A stretch of 8,648 bases of DNA from contig CAYLNK010000293.1 in NCBI GenBank assembly GCA_964384675.1, positions 1-8,648 of the forward strand. Direction: 5' to 3'. Positions 1 through 6,637 of the stretch are shown one piece after another. The position numbers and the translations under genes are program-made. Each line of letters begins with the position of its first letter. Position 1 is the first letter of the stretch. The stretch is from CAYLNK01 sp964384675. Lineage in GTDB: Bacteria; Acidobacteriota; Thermoanaerobaculia; UBA5066. The notes under the pieces are model-generated. The model made no database searches. It was not told the DNA's origin and saw only the letters and a program-made list of their open reading frames with translations.

Positions 1-1
1 G

Positions 2-64
2 CTGCGCAGGTGCAGGCAGGCCGACCGGCGCCGCTCGCCCGGCGCCGGCGCGGCCCCGGAGTGA
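2..64 (+). CDS. Possible C-terminal tail of an upstream gene (partial)
   Basis: A reading frame open from the left edge ends at a TGA at 62-64, which overlaps the GTG start at 61 of the next gene as GTGA. That four-base stop/start overlap is the usual mark of translational coupling within an operon. Only about 20 residues are visible, rich in Arg, Ala and Gly, so no product can be named. The other two + frames are also open here, as expected in GC-rich DNA, so the overlap may be coincidence. If real, the gene would be the operon partner of the nucleotidyltransferase-like protein. Confidence 0.3.
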   Translation: MRRCRQADRRRSPGAGAAPE

Positions 65-606
65 AGCTCCTCGCCCGCGTCGTCCTGAAGCTGGAGCAAA
101 TGGGCGTGCCCTGTGCCCTCATCGGCGGTGTCGCCCTCGCCTTCCACGGTATCGACCGAGCGACCGAAGACATCGACCTACTCGTGACAGACCCGTCGAT
201 CCTCCAGGCCTCGAAATGGGAGGACCTGCGCGCGGAAGGCATCGACGTCGACGTGAGGAAGGGGGACTACGACGATCCGCTCGCGGGCGTGGTCCGGATC
301 GACTCGATGGAAGTGATCGACGTCGTCGTGCCGCGAGGGCGCTGGCAGGACGACGTCCTTGCCCGACGGCTGGATCGCGTCATCTTGGGGGATCGGATCC
401 CCGTCGTGGACGCCGCAGACCTGGTCCTCCTGAAGATCGACGCCGGCGGTCTGATCGACCTCATCGACGTCGAGCTGCTCCTGCGCCACGATTCGGGTCT
501 GCGTCCCGTCGTCGAGGCTCGGCTCGGGGCACTCCCGCGCCGGCTTCAGGCGGCCTGGAAGCAGCTTCTTCCCCGGCTCGACGCTACCCCGCCAGCGCCT
601 GCCTGA
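61..606 (+). CDS. Nucleotidyltransferase-fold protein (Pol beta superfamily, DUF6036/AbiEii-like)
   Basis: Small stand-alone protein of about 181 residues with the hallmarks of the Pol beta nucleotidyltransferase fold. A Gly-Gly motif (G22, G23 in ALIGGVALAFHG) is followed by T35-E-D37-I-D39, the metal-binding Asp pair, and a possible third carboxylate at D87 (VIDVVV). Near residues 120-140, DLVLLKIDAGG leads into LIDLIDVELLL. This matches the tail seen in stand-alone members of this group, where a Lys helix is followed by an Asp-x-x-Asp pair. Such proteins transfer NMP to RNA or protein, and some are toxins or antitoxins of toxin-antitoxin pairs. The target cannot be inferred here. I chose GTG 61 because the protein then begins right before the fold and overlaps an upstream frame as GTGA. 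A GTG at position 10 is also in frame, and the frame is open to the window edge. The 3' end overlaps the convergent PLP enzyme by 23 bp. Confidence 0.75.
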   Translation: MKLLARVVLKLEQMGVPCALIGGVALAFHGIDRATEDIDLLVTDPSILQASKWEDLRAEGIDVDVRKGDYDDPLAGVVRIDSMEVIDVVVPRGRWQDDVLARRLDRVILGDRIPVVDAADLVLLKIDAGGLIDLIDVELLLRHDSGLRPVVEARLGALPRRLQAAWKQLLPRLDATPPAPA

Positions 607-1705
607 GGTCGGCGACCAGGTCTTCCGGGCCCTCGAGCCCGATCGACAGCCGGATCAGGTCCTGCGGCACCGTCGACGCCGGTCCTTCGCTGCTCGCCCG
701 GTGCTCGATCAGGCTCTCGGTGCCGCCCAGGGACGTCGCGCGGGTGAAGAGCCTCACCCGTCCGACCGCCGCCAGCGCGGCCTCGCGGCCCGCCTTCACC
801 TGGAACGACAGCATCCCGCCGAAGGCGCTCATCTGCCGCGCCGCGACGGCGTGCCCCGGGTGCGAGGCGAGGCCCGGGTAGTGGACGATGGACACCGCCG
901 GGTGCTCCGCCAGCGCCCGCGCCACGGCCATCGCCCCCGCGCAGTGGGCCGCCATCCGGCACGGCAGCGACCTCATCCCACGCCTCACCAGCCACGAGCC
1001 GAACGGCGACGCGACGGCGCCGAGCACGTGCCGCGCGTGGGCCGCCTTCTCGTGCGCCTCCCCCGTCTCCCGGAAGATCAGCGCGCCGCCCTGGACGTCG
1101 CTGTGGCCGCCGAAGTACTTCGTGGTCGAGTGGAGGACGAAGTCGCAGCCGAGCTCGAACGGGCGCTGCAGCACCGGCGTCGCGAACGTGTTGTCGACGA
1201 TCGTGGCGGCCCCCGCCGAGCGGGCGATCGCCACGGCGCCGGCCAGGTCGGTGACCTTCAGGAGCGGGTTCGACGGGGTCTCGAGCCAGATGAGCCTGGT
1301 CTCGGGCCTGAGCGCGCCGCGCACGGCGTCGAGGTCGTCCATCGCGACGAGGCCGAACGTGAGACCCCAACCCTCGAAGTAGTCCCGGGCGGCGACGCGA
1401 ACACCGTAGTACGCGTCGTCGGGCAGGAGGACGTGGGACCCGCGCGGCAAGGTCTGGAGCAGCGCGACGCTCGCCGCCATGCCGGAGGCGAAGGCCAGAG
1501 CCGCCTTTCCGCCCTCGAGCGGCGCCAGGGCGTGCTCGAGCTGGCTCTGCGTCGGATTCGACTCGCGGATGTAGGTGTGGCCTCCGAGCGGGACCGAGGC
1601 CTCGTCCCGCGCGAACGTCGTCGAGAGGTGAATCGGCGGGGCCACGGAGCCGGTCGACGGATCGATCTCGTTCCCGGCGTGAACGGCGAGTGTCTCGATT
1701 CGCAT
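584..1705 (-). CDS. PLP-dependent trans-sulfuration enzyme (cystathionine gamma-synthase/lyase family)
   Basis: Cytoplasmic fold-type I PLP enzyme of 373 residues, a normal length for the Cys/Met metabolism family. Visible landmarks: ETLAVHAG at residues 4-11, the N-terminal cofactor segment TYIRESNPTQ (44-53, Y45 and R47), FASGMAAS (72-79), DDAYYG (96-101), LETPSNP (141-147), the PLP pyridine-nitrogen Asp D171 in IVDNTFATP, and the Schiff-base lysine K196 in HSTTKYFGGHSD. SLGGTESL (325-332) and R352 (IRLSIGLE) match the substrate carboxylate-binding end. The family makes or breaks cystathionine, or splits methionine or homocysteine. The sequence alone does not separate gamma-synthase from gamma-lyase, so no symbol is given. 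I chose ATG 1705 because the conserved N-terminus starts there. A TTG at 1732 would add nine residues but overlap the divergent neighbour's leader. No good Shine-Dalgarno is visible, so initiation may be weak or leaderless. No met or cys gene lies beside it. Confidence 0.92.
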   Translation of the reverse strand: MRIETLAVHAGNEIDPSTGSVAPPIHLSTTFARDEASVPLGGHTYIRESNPTQSQLEHALAPLEGGKAALAFASGMAASVALLQTLPRGSHVLLPDDAYYGVRVAARDYFEGWGLTFGLVAMDDLDAVRGALRPETRLIWLETPSNPLLKVTDLAGAVAIARSAGAATIVDNTFATPVLQRPFELGCDFVLHSTTKYFGGHSDVQGGALIFRETGEAHEKAAHARHVLGAVASPFGSWLVRRGMRSLPCRMAAHCAGAMAVARALAEHPAVSIVHYPGLASHPGHAVAARQMSAFGGMLSFQVKAGREAALAAVGRVRLFTRATSLGGTESLIEHRASSEGPASTVPQDLIRLSIGLEGPEDLVADLRQALAG

Positions 1706-1739
1706 GAGCGAGGGTAGGCGCCCATGGAACAATCCGGCC

Positions 1740-2456
1740 GTGAAGGCCCAACCAAGCGTCTTCCTGCTCGTTCCCCTGCTCCTCGCTCCGCCGCTCGCCG
1801 GGCAGGAGAAGCCCGCCGTCGGCGCGGGGCTGCGGCAGGAGAGGGAACGCCTGGCGAGCTACCAGTGGCGGCTGAAGACCGAGATGAAGGTCGACGGCGA
1901 GACGAGGCTCCAGAAGTCGGAGCAGGTCCACCTCGGTCCCGACGGGGGCCTCGTGCGGCGTACCGTCAAGTACGACCGGGCGCCTCAGCCGACGCCTCTG
2001 CCGTACGGCGACCCGAGGGGCCGGCTCGACGGCCCCACCAGCGGGCAGGAGGACGACCGGCTCTTCGACCAGGCGCAGGCCCTCATGGACCTGTACGCCC
2101 GGCTCACCCCCGAGAGGGTCGAGGAGTGGGCCGTCCGCGCCGAGCTCCTGCCCGAGGACCCGGACCGGAAGGGGCTCGTGCGGCTCCACGGGCGGGGCCT
2201 CGGCCGCCCGCAGGACGACGCGGTGCTCTACCTCGAGAAGGCGACGCGCAACGCCGCCGAGATCGAGGTGAAGACGACGGTGGACGAGGCGATCGTCGAC
2301 ATCGCCTTCCTTCGCGCGACGTTCGAGCCGCTCAAGCTGGCGCGTCCGGGGCTCGCCCCGGTCGTCGTGCCGAAGCGGATCTTCCTGAACATGAGCCGCG
2401 GGAAGCGGCGGGTGACGCTCGAGATGGACGCCACCGAGTACCGCGCCTGGCCCTGA
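1740..2456 (+). CDS. Secreted protein of unknown function
   Basis: Exported protein of 238 residues. GTG 1740 gives a textbook signal peptide: M-K, then a hydrophobic core (residues 6-20, FLLVPLLLAPPLA) and a small-residue cleavage region near A20-G21-Q22. An in-frame ATG at 1704 would put a charged, hydrophilic stretch ahead of it and overlap the start of the divergent PLP gene, so I prefer GTG. The mature part begins with a charged helix (31-39), then ASYQWRLKTEMKVDGE (39-54) and EQVHLGPDGG (61-70), which look like beta strands. A Pro-rich linker (81-98) follows, then an acidic helix (104-132). The C-terminal half again looks strand-rich (VKTTVDEAIVDIAF, PKRIFLNM, RRVTLEMDATEY). From memory, the layout recalls secreted hypothetical proteins common in Acidobacteria and Planctomycetes; that is inference. 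No catalytic motif is apparent. Confidence 0.75.
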   Translation: MKAQPSVFLLVPLLLAPPLAGQEKPAVGAGLRQERERLASYQWRLKTEMKVDGETRLQKSEQVHLGPDGGLVRRTVKYDRAPQPTPLPYGDPRGRLDGPTSGQEDDRLFDQAQALMDLYARLTPERVEEWAVRAELLPEDPDRKGLVRLHGRGLGRPQDDAVLYLEKATRNAAEIEVKTTVDEAIVDIAFLRATFEPLKLARPGLAPVVVPKRIFLNMSRGKRRVTLEMDATEYRAWP

Positions 2457-2484
2457 CGGCCGGTCCATCGGTCTCGGCTAGACT
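2453..2484 (+). promoter_or_regulatory. Candidate promoter for tpx
   Basis: TAGACT at 2479-2484 matches the -10 consensus at four of six positions and lies about 12 bases ahead of the ribosome binding site, leaving a short leader. The best -35 candidate, CTGACG at 2453-2458, is four of six but 20 bp away, longer than ideal, and overlaps the stop of the preceding gene. It would let tpx be expressed separately from the secreted-protein gene. Weak evidence, by eye only. Confidence 0.3.
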
Positions 2485-2495
2485 CGACGCCCGCG

Positions 2496-2502
2496 AAGGA
2501 GG
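2496..2502 (+). promoter_or_regulatory. Strong ribosome binding site of tpx
   Basis: AAGGAGG five bases ahead of ATG 2508 is a near-perfect Shine-Dalgarno, the best in the window. It fixes the tpx start and suggests high translation, as expected for an abundant antioxidant enzyme. Confidence 0.85.
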
Positions 2503-2507
2503 AACCC

Positions 2508-3017
2508 ATGATCATCGAACGTCCCGAAGCCGTCAGCTTCGCCGGCAAGATGCTCACCGTGATCGGACCCCAGCTGAAGACGGGCGACGAGGCCCCGTAT
2601 TTCACGTGCGTCGCCAACGACCTCTCGGACAAGAGCCTGAATACCTGGGACGGGATGACCCGGATCATCTCGGTGGTGCCGTCTCTGGACACGAAGGTCT
2701 GCGATCTCCAGACGCGCCGTTTCAACGAGGCCGCCGCCGCGCTCGAGAACACCGTGATCCTCACCATCTCGATGGACCTCCCCTTCGCGCAGAAGCGCTG
2801 GTGCGGGGCCGCGGGCGTCGACAAGGTCGTGACGCTGTCGGACCACCGCGAGGCGTCCTTCGGCACCGCCTACGGGACACTCATCCGCGACGTCCGGCTC
2901 CTGCAGCGGGCGGTCTTCGTCGTCGGGCCGTACGGGAAGATCCGCCACGCCGAGTACGTCGTGAACACCGGCACCGAGCCGAGCTACGACGCCGCTCTCG
3001 AGGCCGCCAAGGCCTGA
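2508..3017 (+). CDS. tpx: Thiol peroxidase Tpx (atypical 2-Cys peroxiredoxin)
   Basis: Reduces hydrogen peroxide and organic hydroperoxides using thioredoxin as electron donor. It is cytoplasmic here, as no signal peptide is seen. At 169 residues it is the usual family length. The peroxidatic cysteine is C65 in the P58-S-L-D-T62-x-x-C65 motif, with the activating Thr at T62. The resolving cysteine is C99 in RWCGAAGV, about 34 residues later, the spacing characteristic of Tpx. The conserved active-site Arg is R134 (QRAVFVV). FAGKMLTVIG near the start and LSDKSL, ISMDLPFAQKRWCG and TEPSYDAAL further on are family signatures. An additional Cys at C34 is not part of the standard mechanism. The strong ribosome binding site at 2496-2502 decides the start. 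It lies 51 bp after the secreted-protein gene and may be co-transcribed, or use its own promoter. A terminator-like repeat follows it. Confidence 0.97.
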   Translation: MIIERPEAVSFAGKMLTVIGPQLKTGDEAPYFTCVANDLSDKSLNTWDGMTRIISVVPSLDTKVCDLQTRRFNEAAAALENTVILTISMDLPFAQKRWCGAAGVDKVVTLSDHREASFGTAYGTLIRDVRLLQRAVFVVGPYGKIRHAEYVVNTGTEPSYDAALEAAKA

Positions 3018-3021
3018 CGCC

Positions 3022-3066
3022 GGCAGGTCGGGGGTCAGGTCCGGGAATCGCCGGGCCTGACCTGCC
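3022..3066. terminator. Nested inverted repeat, probable bidirectional terminator
   Basis: Between the stops of tpx and the convergent MFS gene, GGTCAGGTCCGG (3033-3044) pairs with CCGGGCCTGACC (3051-3062) over 12 pairs with a single G-U wobble and a six-base loop. A second, outer copy of the same motif, GGCAGGTC (3022-3029), can pair perfectly with GACCTGCC (3059-3066), giving an alternative fold with the same right arm. The position between convergent genes fits a bidirectional terminator. No T-tract follows on either strand, so it would not be a classical intrinsic terminator. It could act with Rho, protect 3' ends, or be a REP-like repeat. Confidence 0.6.
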
Positions 3067-4337
3067 TACAGCGTGGTCACGCCGCCGGGGGCCCGTCGCG
3101 CCAGCACGATCGTCCCCATCAGGACCAGCACCACGCCGTTGCCGATCAGGACCGCCGGCGCGCCGAACGCCGCCGAGAGAGCGCCCGCCGCCAGATTCCC
3201 GAGCGGCATCGCGCCCCGGAACGCCAGCGAGTAGACGCTCACCACCCGCCCTCGCAGGCCCTCCTCCACGTTCGTCTGTACCAGCGTCATGAACATGGCG
3301 AAGACCACCATGAGCGCCGCACCCAGACAGAACAGGATCGCGTACGAGAGGAGCGGCGTCCGCGACAGCGAGAACGCGATCATCAACGTCCCGAAGACGA
3401 CCTGCATGACCACGCCGAGCCGCCCCTTCCGGCTGACGTGGCCCAGGCTGGCGACGCCGATCGCGCCGAGCACCGCCCCGATGCCGAAGGCCGCGAGGAG
3501 GTGGCTGTAGCCCTTCGCGTCCTGATGGAAGATGTTCCGCGCGAAGACCGGCAGGAACGTCACGAGGGGAAACGAGCAGAAGCTGCCCAGGAAGGCCAGC
3601 CCCACGAGCCCCCGCAGCGAACGCGCGCTCGTGACGGCGGCGATCCCCTTGCGCAGGCTCTCCAGGACGGCCTCCTGCCGGCCCGGGGCCGCCTCGGTGG
3701 CGGCGGCGGCGCTCGCGGCCCGCGAGCCTCTCCGGAGCAGGGCATAGAGGGCCGCGATGACCGCGACGAAGGAGAGGCCGTTCAGCCCGAAGCAGGCGGC
3801 CGCGCCGAGCTTGTAGAAGGCGATCCCGGCCAGCACCGGCCCGATGACGCGTGCGAGGTTGAACTGGATCGAGTTCAGCGCGACGGCGTTCGGCAGGTCC
3901 GGCTTCTCGACGAGCGTCGGCACGAGCGCCTGGTACGCCGGTCCCCCGAAGGACTGGACGAGCCCCACCACGAACGAGAGGGCCAGGATCACCCCGAGCG
4001 GCAGCCGGCCCGCGAGGAGGAGCCCCGCCATCAGGAAGGCCGAGGACATCTGGACGTACTGGGAGAGCAGCAGGATCCGTCGCCGGTCCATGCGGTCGGC
4101 GAGGACGCCGCCGAAGAGCGAGAAGAGCAGGAACGGCACCTCCTGGAGGAAGGCGTCCAGGCCCAGCCAGAACTCGGAGCCGGTGGACGTCAGGATCACC
4201 CAGTTCTGGGCGACCTTCTGCATCCAGGTGCCGACGCTCGACGTGAACGCTCCCCCCCAGAGCAGGCGGTAGTCGCGGTAGGTGAACGCCTTGAAGGTCC
4301 GGGTGAGGCGCTCGCGCACGGGGCGGGAGTGTCTCAC
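3066..4337 (-). CDS. MFS transporter, MFS_3 / EntS-like exporter
   Basis: Inner-membrane proton-coupled transporter of 423 residues, the normal size for a 12-helix major facilitator. Family signs: the start FKAFTYRDYRLLWGGAF (15-31), SSVGTWMQKVAQNW (33-46), motif A as GGVLADRMDRRRIL (76-89) after helix 2, and ALNSIQFNLARVIGPVLAG (153-171), typical of MFS_3 members related to the enterobactin exporter EntS. A charged and Ala-rich loop (202-238) separates the halves. The second half repeats the pattern with a degenerate motif A near 297-307 (LGHVSRKGRLG) and GLRGRVVSVYSLAF (360-373). Substrate is unknown; relatives export siderophores or drugs. I chose GTG 4337, with AAGG four bases upstream. 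The frame is open to 4487, but the extra residues are Arg/Ser-rich, not membrane-like, and lie opposite the sensor kinase. The start is 31 bp from the divergent kinase start, so promoters probably overlap. Confidence 0.9.
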   Translation of the reverse strand: MRHSRPVRERLTRTFKAFTYRDYRLLWGGAFTSSVGTWMQKVAQNWVILTSTGSEFWLGLDAFLQEVPFLLFSLFGGVLADRMDRRRILLLSQYVQMSSAFLMAGLLLAGRLPLGVILALSFVVGLVQSFGGPAYQALVPTLVEKPDLPNAVALNSIQFNLARVIGPVLAGIAFYKLGAAACFGLNGLSFVAVIAALYALLRRGSRAASAAAATEAAPGRQEAVLESLRKGIAAVTSARSLRGLVGLAFLGSFCSFPLVTFLPVFARNIFHQDAKGYSHLLAAFGIGAVLGAIGVASLGHVSRKGRLGVVMQVVFGTLMIAFSLSRTPLLSYAILFCLGAALMVVFAMFMTLVQTNVEEGLRGRVVSVYSLAFRGAMPLGNLAAGALSAAFGAPAVLIGNGVVLVLMGTIVLARRAPGGVTTL

Positions 4338-4368
4338 GCCGCCTTGTGCCCCTCGCGGAGCGGACCGT

Positions 4369-6591
4369 ATGCTCCCGCTGCGCGTGTCGGGTACATTCGA
4401 TCGGGTCGCGGGGCCGAGGACCGAGCCGGACGATCCGTCCGGCCGGCTCCGGTTCCGGCAGGCGATCCAGCGGAGCCGCGCCGCCACCTACCTCCTCTCG
4501 GTCTCCCTGGCGCTCATCTTCATGGCGCTACGTGCGCTCCCGATGCAGCCGTCCCGCACGGCCGCGATCTGCGTGGTCGCCTGGATCAGCGCCGCCCTCT
4601 TCTGGTGGCTCGCCAGGCTCCAGCACGATCGGGGCTGGAAGCTGGACCTCGACCTCGGCTGGCTCCTCACGGACGTCGTCCTCATCTCCTGGGCGATCCA
4701 CGAGACCGGCGGCTTCGCCAGCCCATGGTTCATCTGGTACCTCGGCCCCCTCGGGGCCGCGGCGTTCGCGAGCGACGGCCGGGCCGTCGTCGTGACGGCG
4801 ACGGCCAACGTCGTCTGCTACCTCGGCATGCTGTCCCTGAGGGGCGAGCTGCGCGGGGCCGACGGGACGCTCTTCCTGGCCCTCGCCCGGATGGTGTTCC
4901 TGCACGGCGCCGCGCTCTTCTTCCTTCAGGGCGTGGCGGACCTCAAGCAGAAGAGGAGGGTCATCAAGCGTCTCAAGGAGGAGGAGAGCCGGAAGGTCGC
5001 CGAGCTGACGCGCCTCGCGACGGCGCTCGATCAGCGCACCCGGGAGCTGTCCGACGCGAACGTCAAGATCCGCGAAGCGGACCGGCTGAAGAGCCAGTTC
5101 CTCGCCAACATGAGCCACGAGCTCCGGACGCCGCTCAACTCGATCATCGGCTTCTCGGACGTCCTGAGGAGCCGTCTCGGCGCGACGCTCGACCCGCGCT
5201 ACGTCAAGTTCCTGGAGAACATCCACGGCTCCGGCCGGCATCTCCTGGAGATCATCAACGACATCCTCGACCTGTCGAAGATCGAGGCCGGCAAGATGGA
5301 CGTCCTCCCCGAGCCGTTCGAGCTGCGCGGGTTCGTCGAGGGAGTGGCTCACGTGATGAAGGGCGTGGCGGAGAAGCGCTCGGTGTCGATCGTCGTGGAG
5401 GTCCCCGGCGACCTTCCCCCGCTCGAGGCCGATCCCGTCCGTTTCAAGCAGATCCTCTACAACCTCCTCTCGAATGCGGTGAAGTTCTCGCCCGACGGCT
5501 CCACCGTCACCGTGGCCGCCTCCCTGGTGGCGGCCGCGGAGTCTCCGCTCGGCGTGGAGTCGATCTCGGTCGCGGTCCTCGACCACGGGATCGGCATCGA
5601 CGCGAAGGACCACGCCCTCGTCTTCCAGGAGTTCCGGCAGGCCGACGGCAGCTCGCACAGGCGCTACGAGGGGACCGGTCTGGGGCTCGCCCTGGTCCGC
5701 TCGCTCGTCACGCTCCAGCACGGAACGGTGACCCTGCGGAGCGCGCCGGGTCAGGGGAGCACGTTCACGGTCTTCCTTCCCGTCCGCTTCCAGGGGCTGC
5801 GAGGTGCGGCGAGACCCGCGGCGGACGAGGCGGCCGGCGATCACGAGGGGCGCCGGATCCTGGTGGTGGAGGACGACCCGACCGCCTACGAGAGGATCGC
5901 CGGCGCGCTGGCGGCGGCGTCGTACATCCCCCTGCGCGCCGGGACGGGTGAAGAGGCCCTGCGCATGGCGAAGACCCTGCGCCCCGCCGCCATCACGCTC
6001 GACCTCGTGCTGCCGGGGCTCGACGGCTGGGGCGTCTTGAAGCTCCTCAAGAGCGATCCCGACACACGGCCGGTCCCGGTGGTGATCATCTCGCTCCTCG
6101 ACAACCGGGACCTGGGGCTGGCCCTCGGAGCCGACGACTACCTGCTGAAGCCGCTGGAGCCGGCCCGCCTCATCGAACGGCTCGAATCGCTGGTCCCTGG
6201 CTCCGCGGCCACCCCTTCCGACATCCTCCTCGTCGACGACGACCCGGCCGTGCACGAGCTGCTGGAGGCGTTCCTGACGCCGCACGGCTACCGGCTGCGG
6301 CACGCGTTCTCCGGGCCGGAGGGCCTCGAGAAGGCGACCCGCGAGCCTCCCGCGCTGATCGTGCTCGACCTGATGATGGAGGGGATGGACGGCTTCGAGG
6401 TGGCGACCCGGCTGAGGGCCCGTCCCGAGACCGCCGACCTCCCCGTCCTGGTGCTGACGGCGCGGGACCTCTCGGTCACCGACCGTGACCGCCTGCGGGG
6501 GAAGATCACCCAGATCCTCCAGAAGGCCGGGACGACGGAGGGCGCGCTGATCGAGATCGTGGGCTCGGTCCTCCGCCGCGCGACGCGCTGA
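4369..6591 (+). CDS. Six-TM hybrid histidine kinase with two C-terminal receiver domains
   Basis: Membrane sensor kinase of 740 residues. Six hydrophobic helices (about 39-58, 64-83, 96-112, 117-135, 139-157, 168-188) form the sensor, with the loop motif T113-G-G-F-A-S-P119-W and little periplasmic domain. A charged helical linker, probably coiled coil (190-245), leads to the dimerisation helix with phosphoacceptor H250 in NMSHELRTPLN. ATP-binding boxes follow: N365/N369 (LYNLLSNAVKFS), DHGIGI (405-410) and GTGLGL (435-440). Receiver 1 (about 496-610) has E501-D502, phosphoacceptor D545, S575 and K594. Receiver 2 (about 617-738) has D623-D624, D667, T697 and K719. Both look competent. No Hpt or DNA-binding domain is present, so the output must pass to another protein or act through receiver 2. 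ATG 4369 has GGAG eight bases upstream. GTG 4384 is an alternative start. The Ser/Thr kinase gene begins 46 bp after its stop. Confidence 0.93.
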   Translation: MLPLRVSGTFDRVAGPRTEPDDPSGRLRFRQAIQRSRAATYLLSVSLALIFMALRALPMQPSRTAAICVVAWISAALFWWLARLQHDRGWKLDLDLGWLLTDVVLISWAIHETGGFASPWFIWYLGPLGAAAFASDGRAVVVTATANVVCYLGMLSLRGELRGADGTLFLALARMVFLHGAALFFLQGVADLKQKRRVIKRLKEEESRKVAELTRLATALDQRTRELSDANVKIREADRLKSQFLANMSHELRTPLNSIIGFSDVLRSRLGATLDPRYVKFLENIHGSGRHLLEIINDILDLSKIEAGKMDVLPEPFELRGFVEGVAHVMKGVAEKRSVSIVVEVPGDLPPLEADPVRFKQILYNLLSNAVKFSPDGSTVTVAASLVAAAESPLGVESISVAVLDHGIGIDAKDHALVFQEFRQADGSSHRRYEGTGLGLALVRSLVTLQHGTVTLRSAPGQGSTFTVFLPVRFQGLRGAARPAADEAAGDHEGRRILVVEDDPTAYERIAGALAAASYIPLRAGTGEEALRMAKTLRPAAITLDLVLPGLDGWGVLKLLKSDPDTRPVPVVIISLLDNRDLGLALGADDYLLKPLEPARLIERLESLVPGSAATPSDILLVDDDPAVHELLEAFLTPHGYRLRHAFSGPEGLEKATREPPALIVLDLMMEGMDGFEVATRLRARPETADLPVLVLTARDLSVTDRDRLRGKITQILQKAGTTEGALIEIVGSVLRRATR

Positions 6592-6616
6592 GCGCGTCCG
6601 ATCGAGCGGGTATCAT
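6588..6616 (+). promoter_or_regulatory. Candidate promoter ahead of the Ser/Thr kinase gene
   Basis: TATCAT (6611-6616) matches the -10 consensus at five of six positions in an otherwise very GC-rich gap, 17 bp after a poor -35-like CTGAGC (6588-6593) that overlaps the sensor kinase stop. It would place the transcript start just before the Shine-Dalgarno, the same spacing as at tpx. It suggests the Ser/Thr kinase can be expressed independently even if it is also read through from the sensor gene. Confidence 0.35.
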
Positions 6617-6627
6617 CCGGCTGCCCC

Positions 6628-6634
6628 GAGGAGG
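6628..6634 (+). promoter_or_regulatory. Ribosome binding site of the Ser/Thr kinase gene
   Basis: GAGGAGG ends three bases before GTG 6638 and supports that non-ATG start. The encoded protein begins seven residues before the first conserved kinase strand (KYEVIAKIKEGGMG), the usual layout. Confidence 0.7.
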
Positions 6635-6637
6635 ACC

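Noticed and set aside
2447..2465. GGCC-CTGAC-GGCC as a terminator after the secreted-protein gene
   Set aside because: The stem is only four pairs with no T-tract, and GGCC is common in this DNA.
546..2468. A 640-residue open frame on the - strand spanning the PLP enzyme and the secreted protein gene
   Set aside because: Its protein is low-complexity, Arg/Gly/Pro-rich and without domains, and it lies across two well-supported genes. It is a GC-driven shadow frame.
4392..4397. TACATT as a -10 element for the hybrid kinase
   Set aside because: It lies downstream of both plausible start codons, no in-frame start follows until after the first membrane helix, and no -35 is present at the right distance.
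4743..4759. CGGCCCC-CTC... hairpin-like repeat inside the sensor kinase gene
   Set aside because: It encodes part of a membrane helix (LGPLGAA) with GC-rich codons, and short GC stems of this kind are expected by chance.
3438..5951. An 837-residue + strand open frame across the MFS gene and the sensor kinase
   Set aside because: Arg/Ala/Pro/Glu-rich composition with no motif. It is antisense to the transporter and out of frame with the kinase, so a shadow.
4528..6303. A 591-residue - strand frame antisense to the sensor kinase, and similar - strand frames such as 6848-8290 against the Ser/Thr kinase
   Set aside because: Both mirror genes with intact catalytic motifs in the + frame. Their composition (His/Asp/Val/Arg-rich) is what the complement of GC-rich coding DNA gives.
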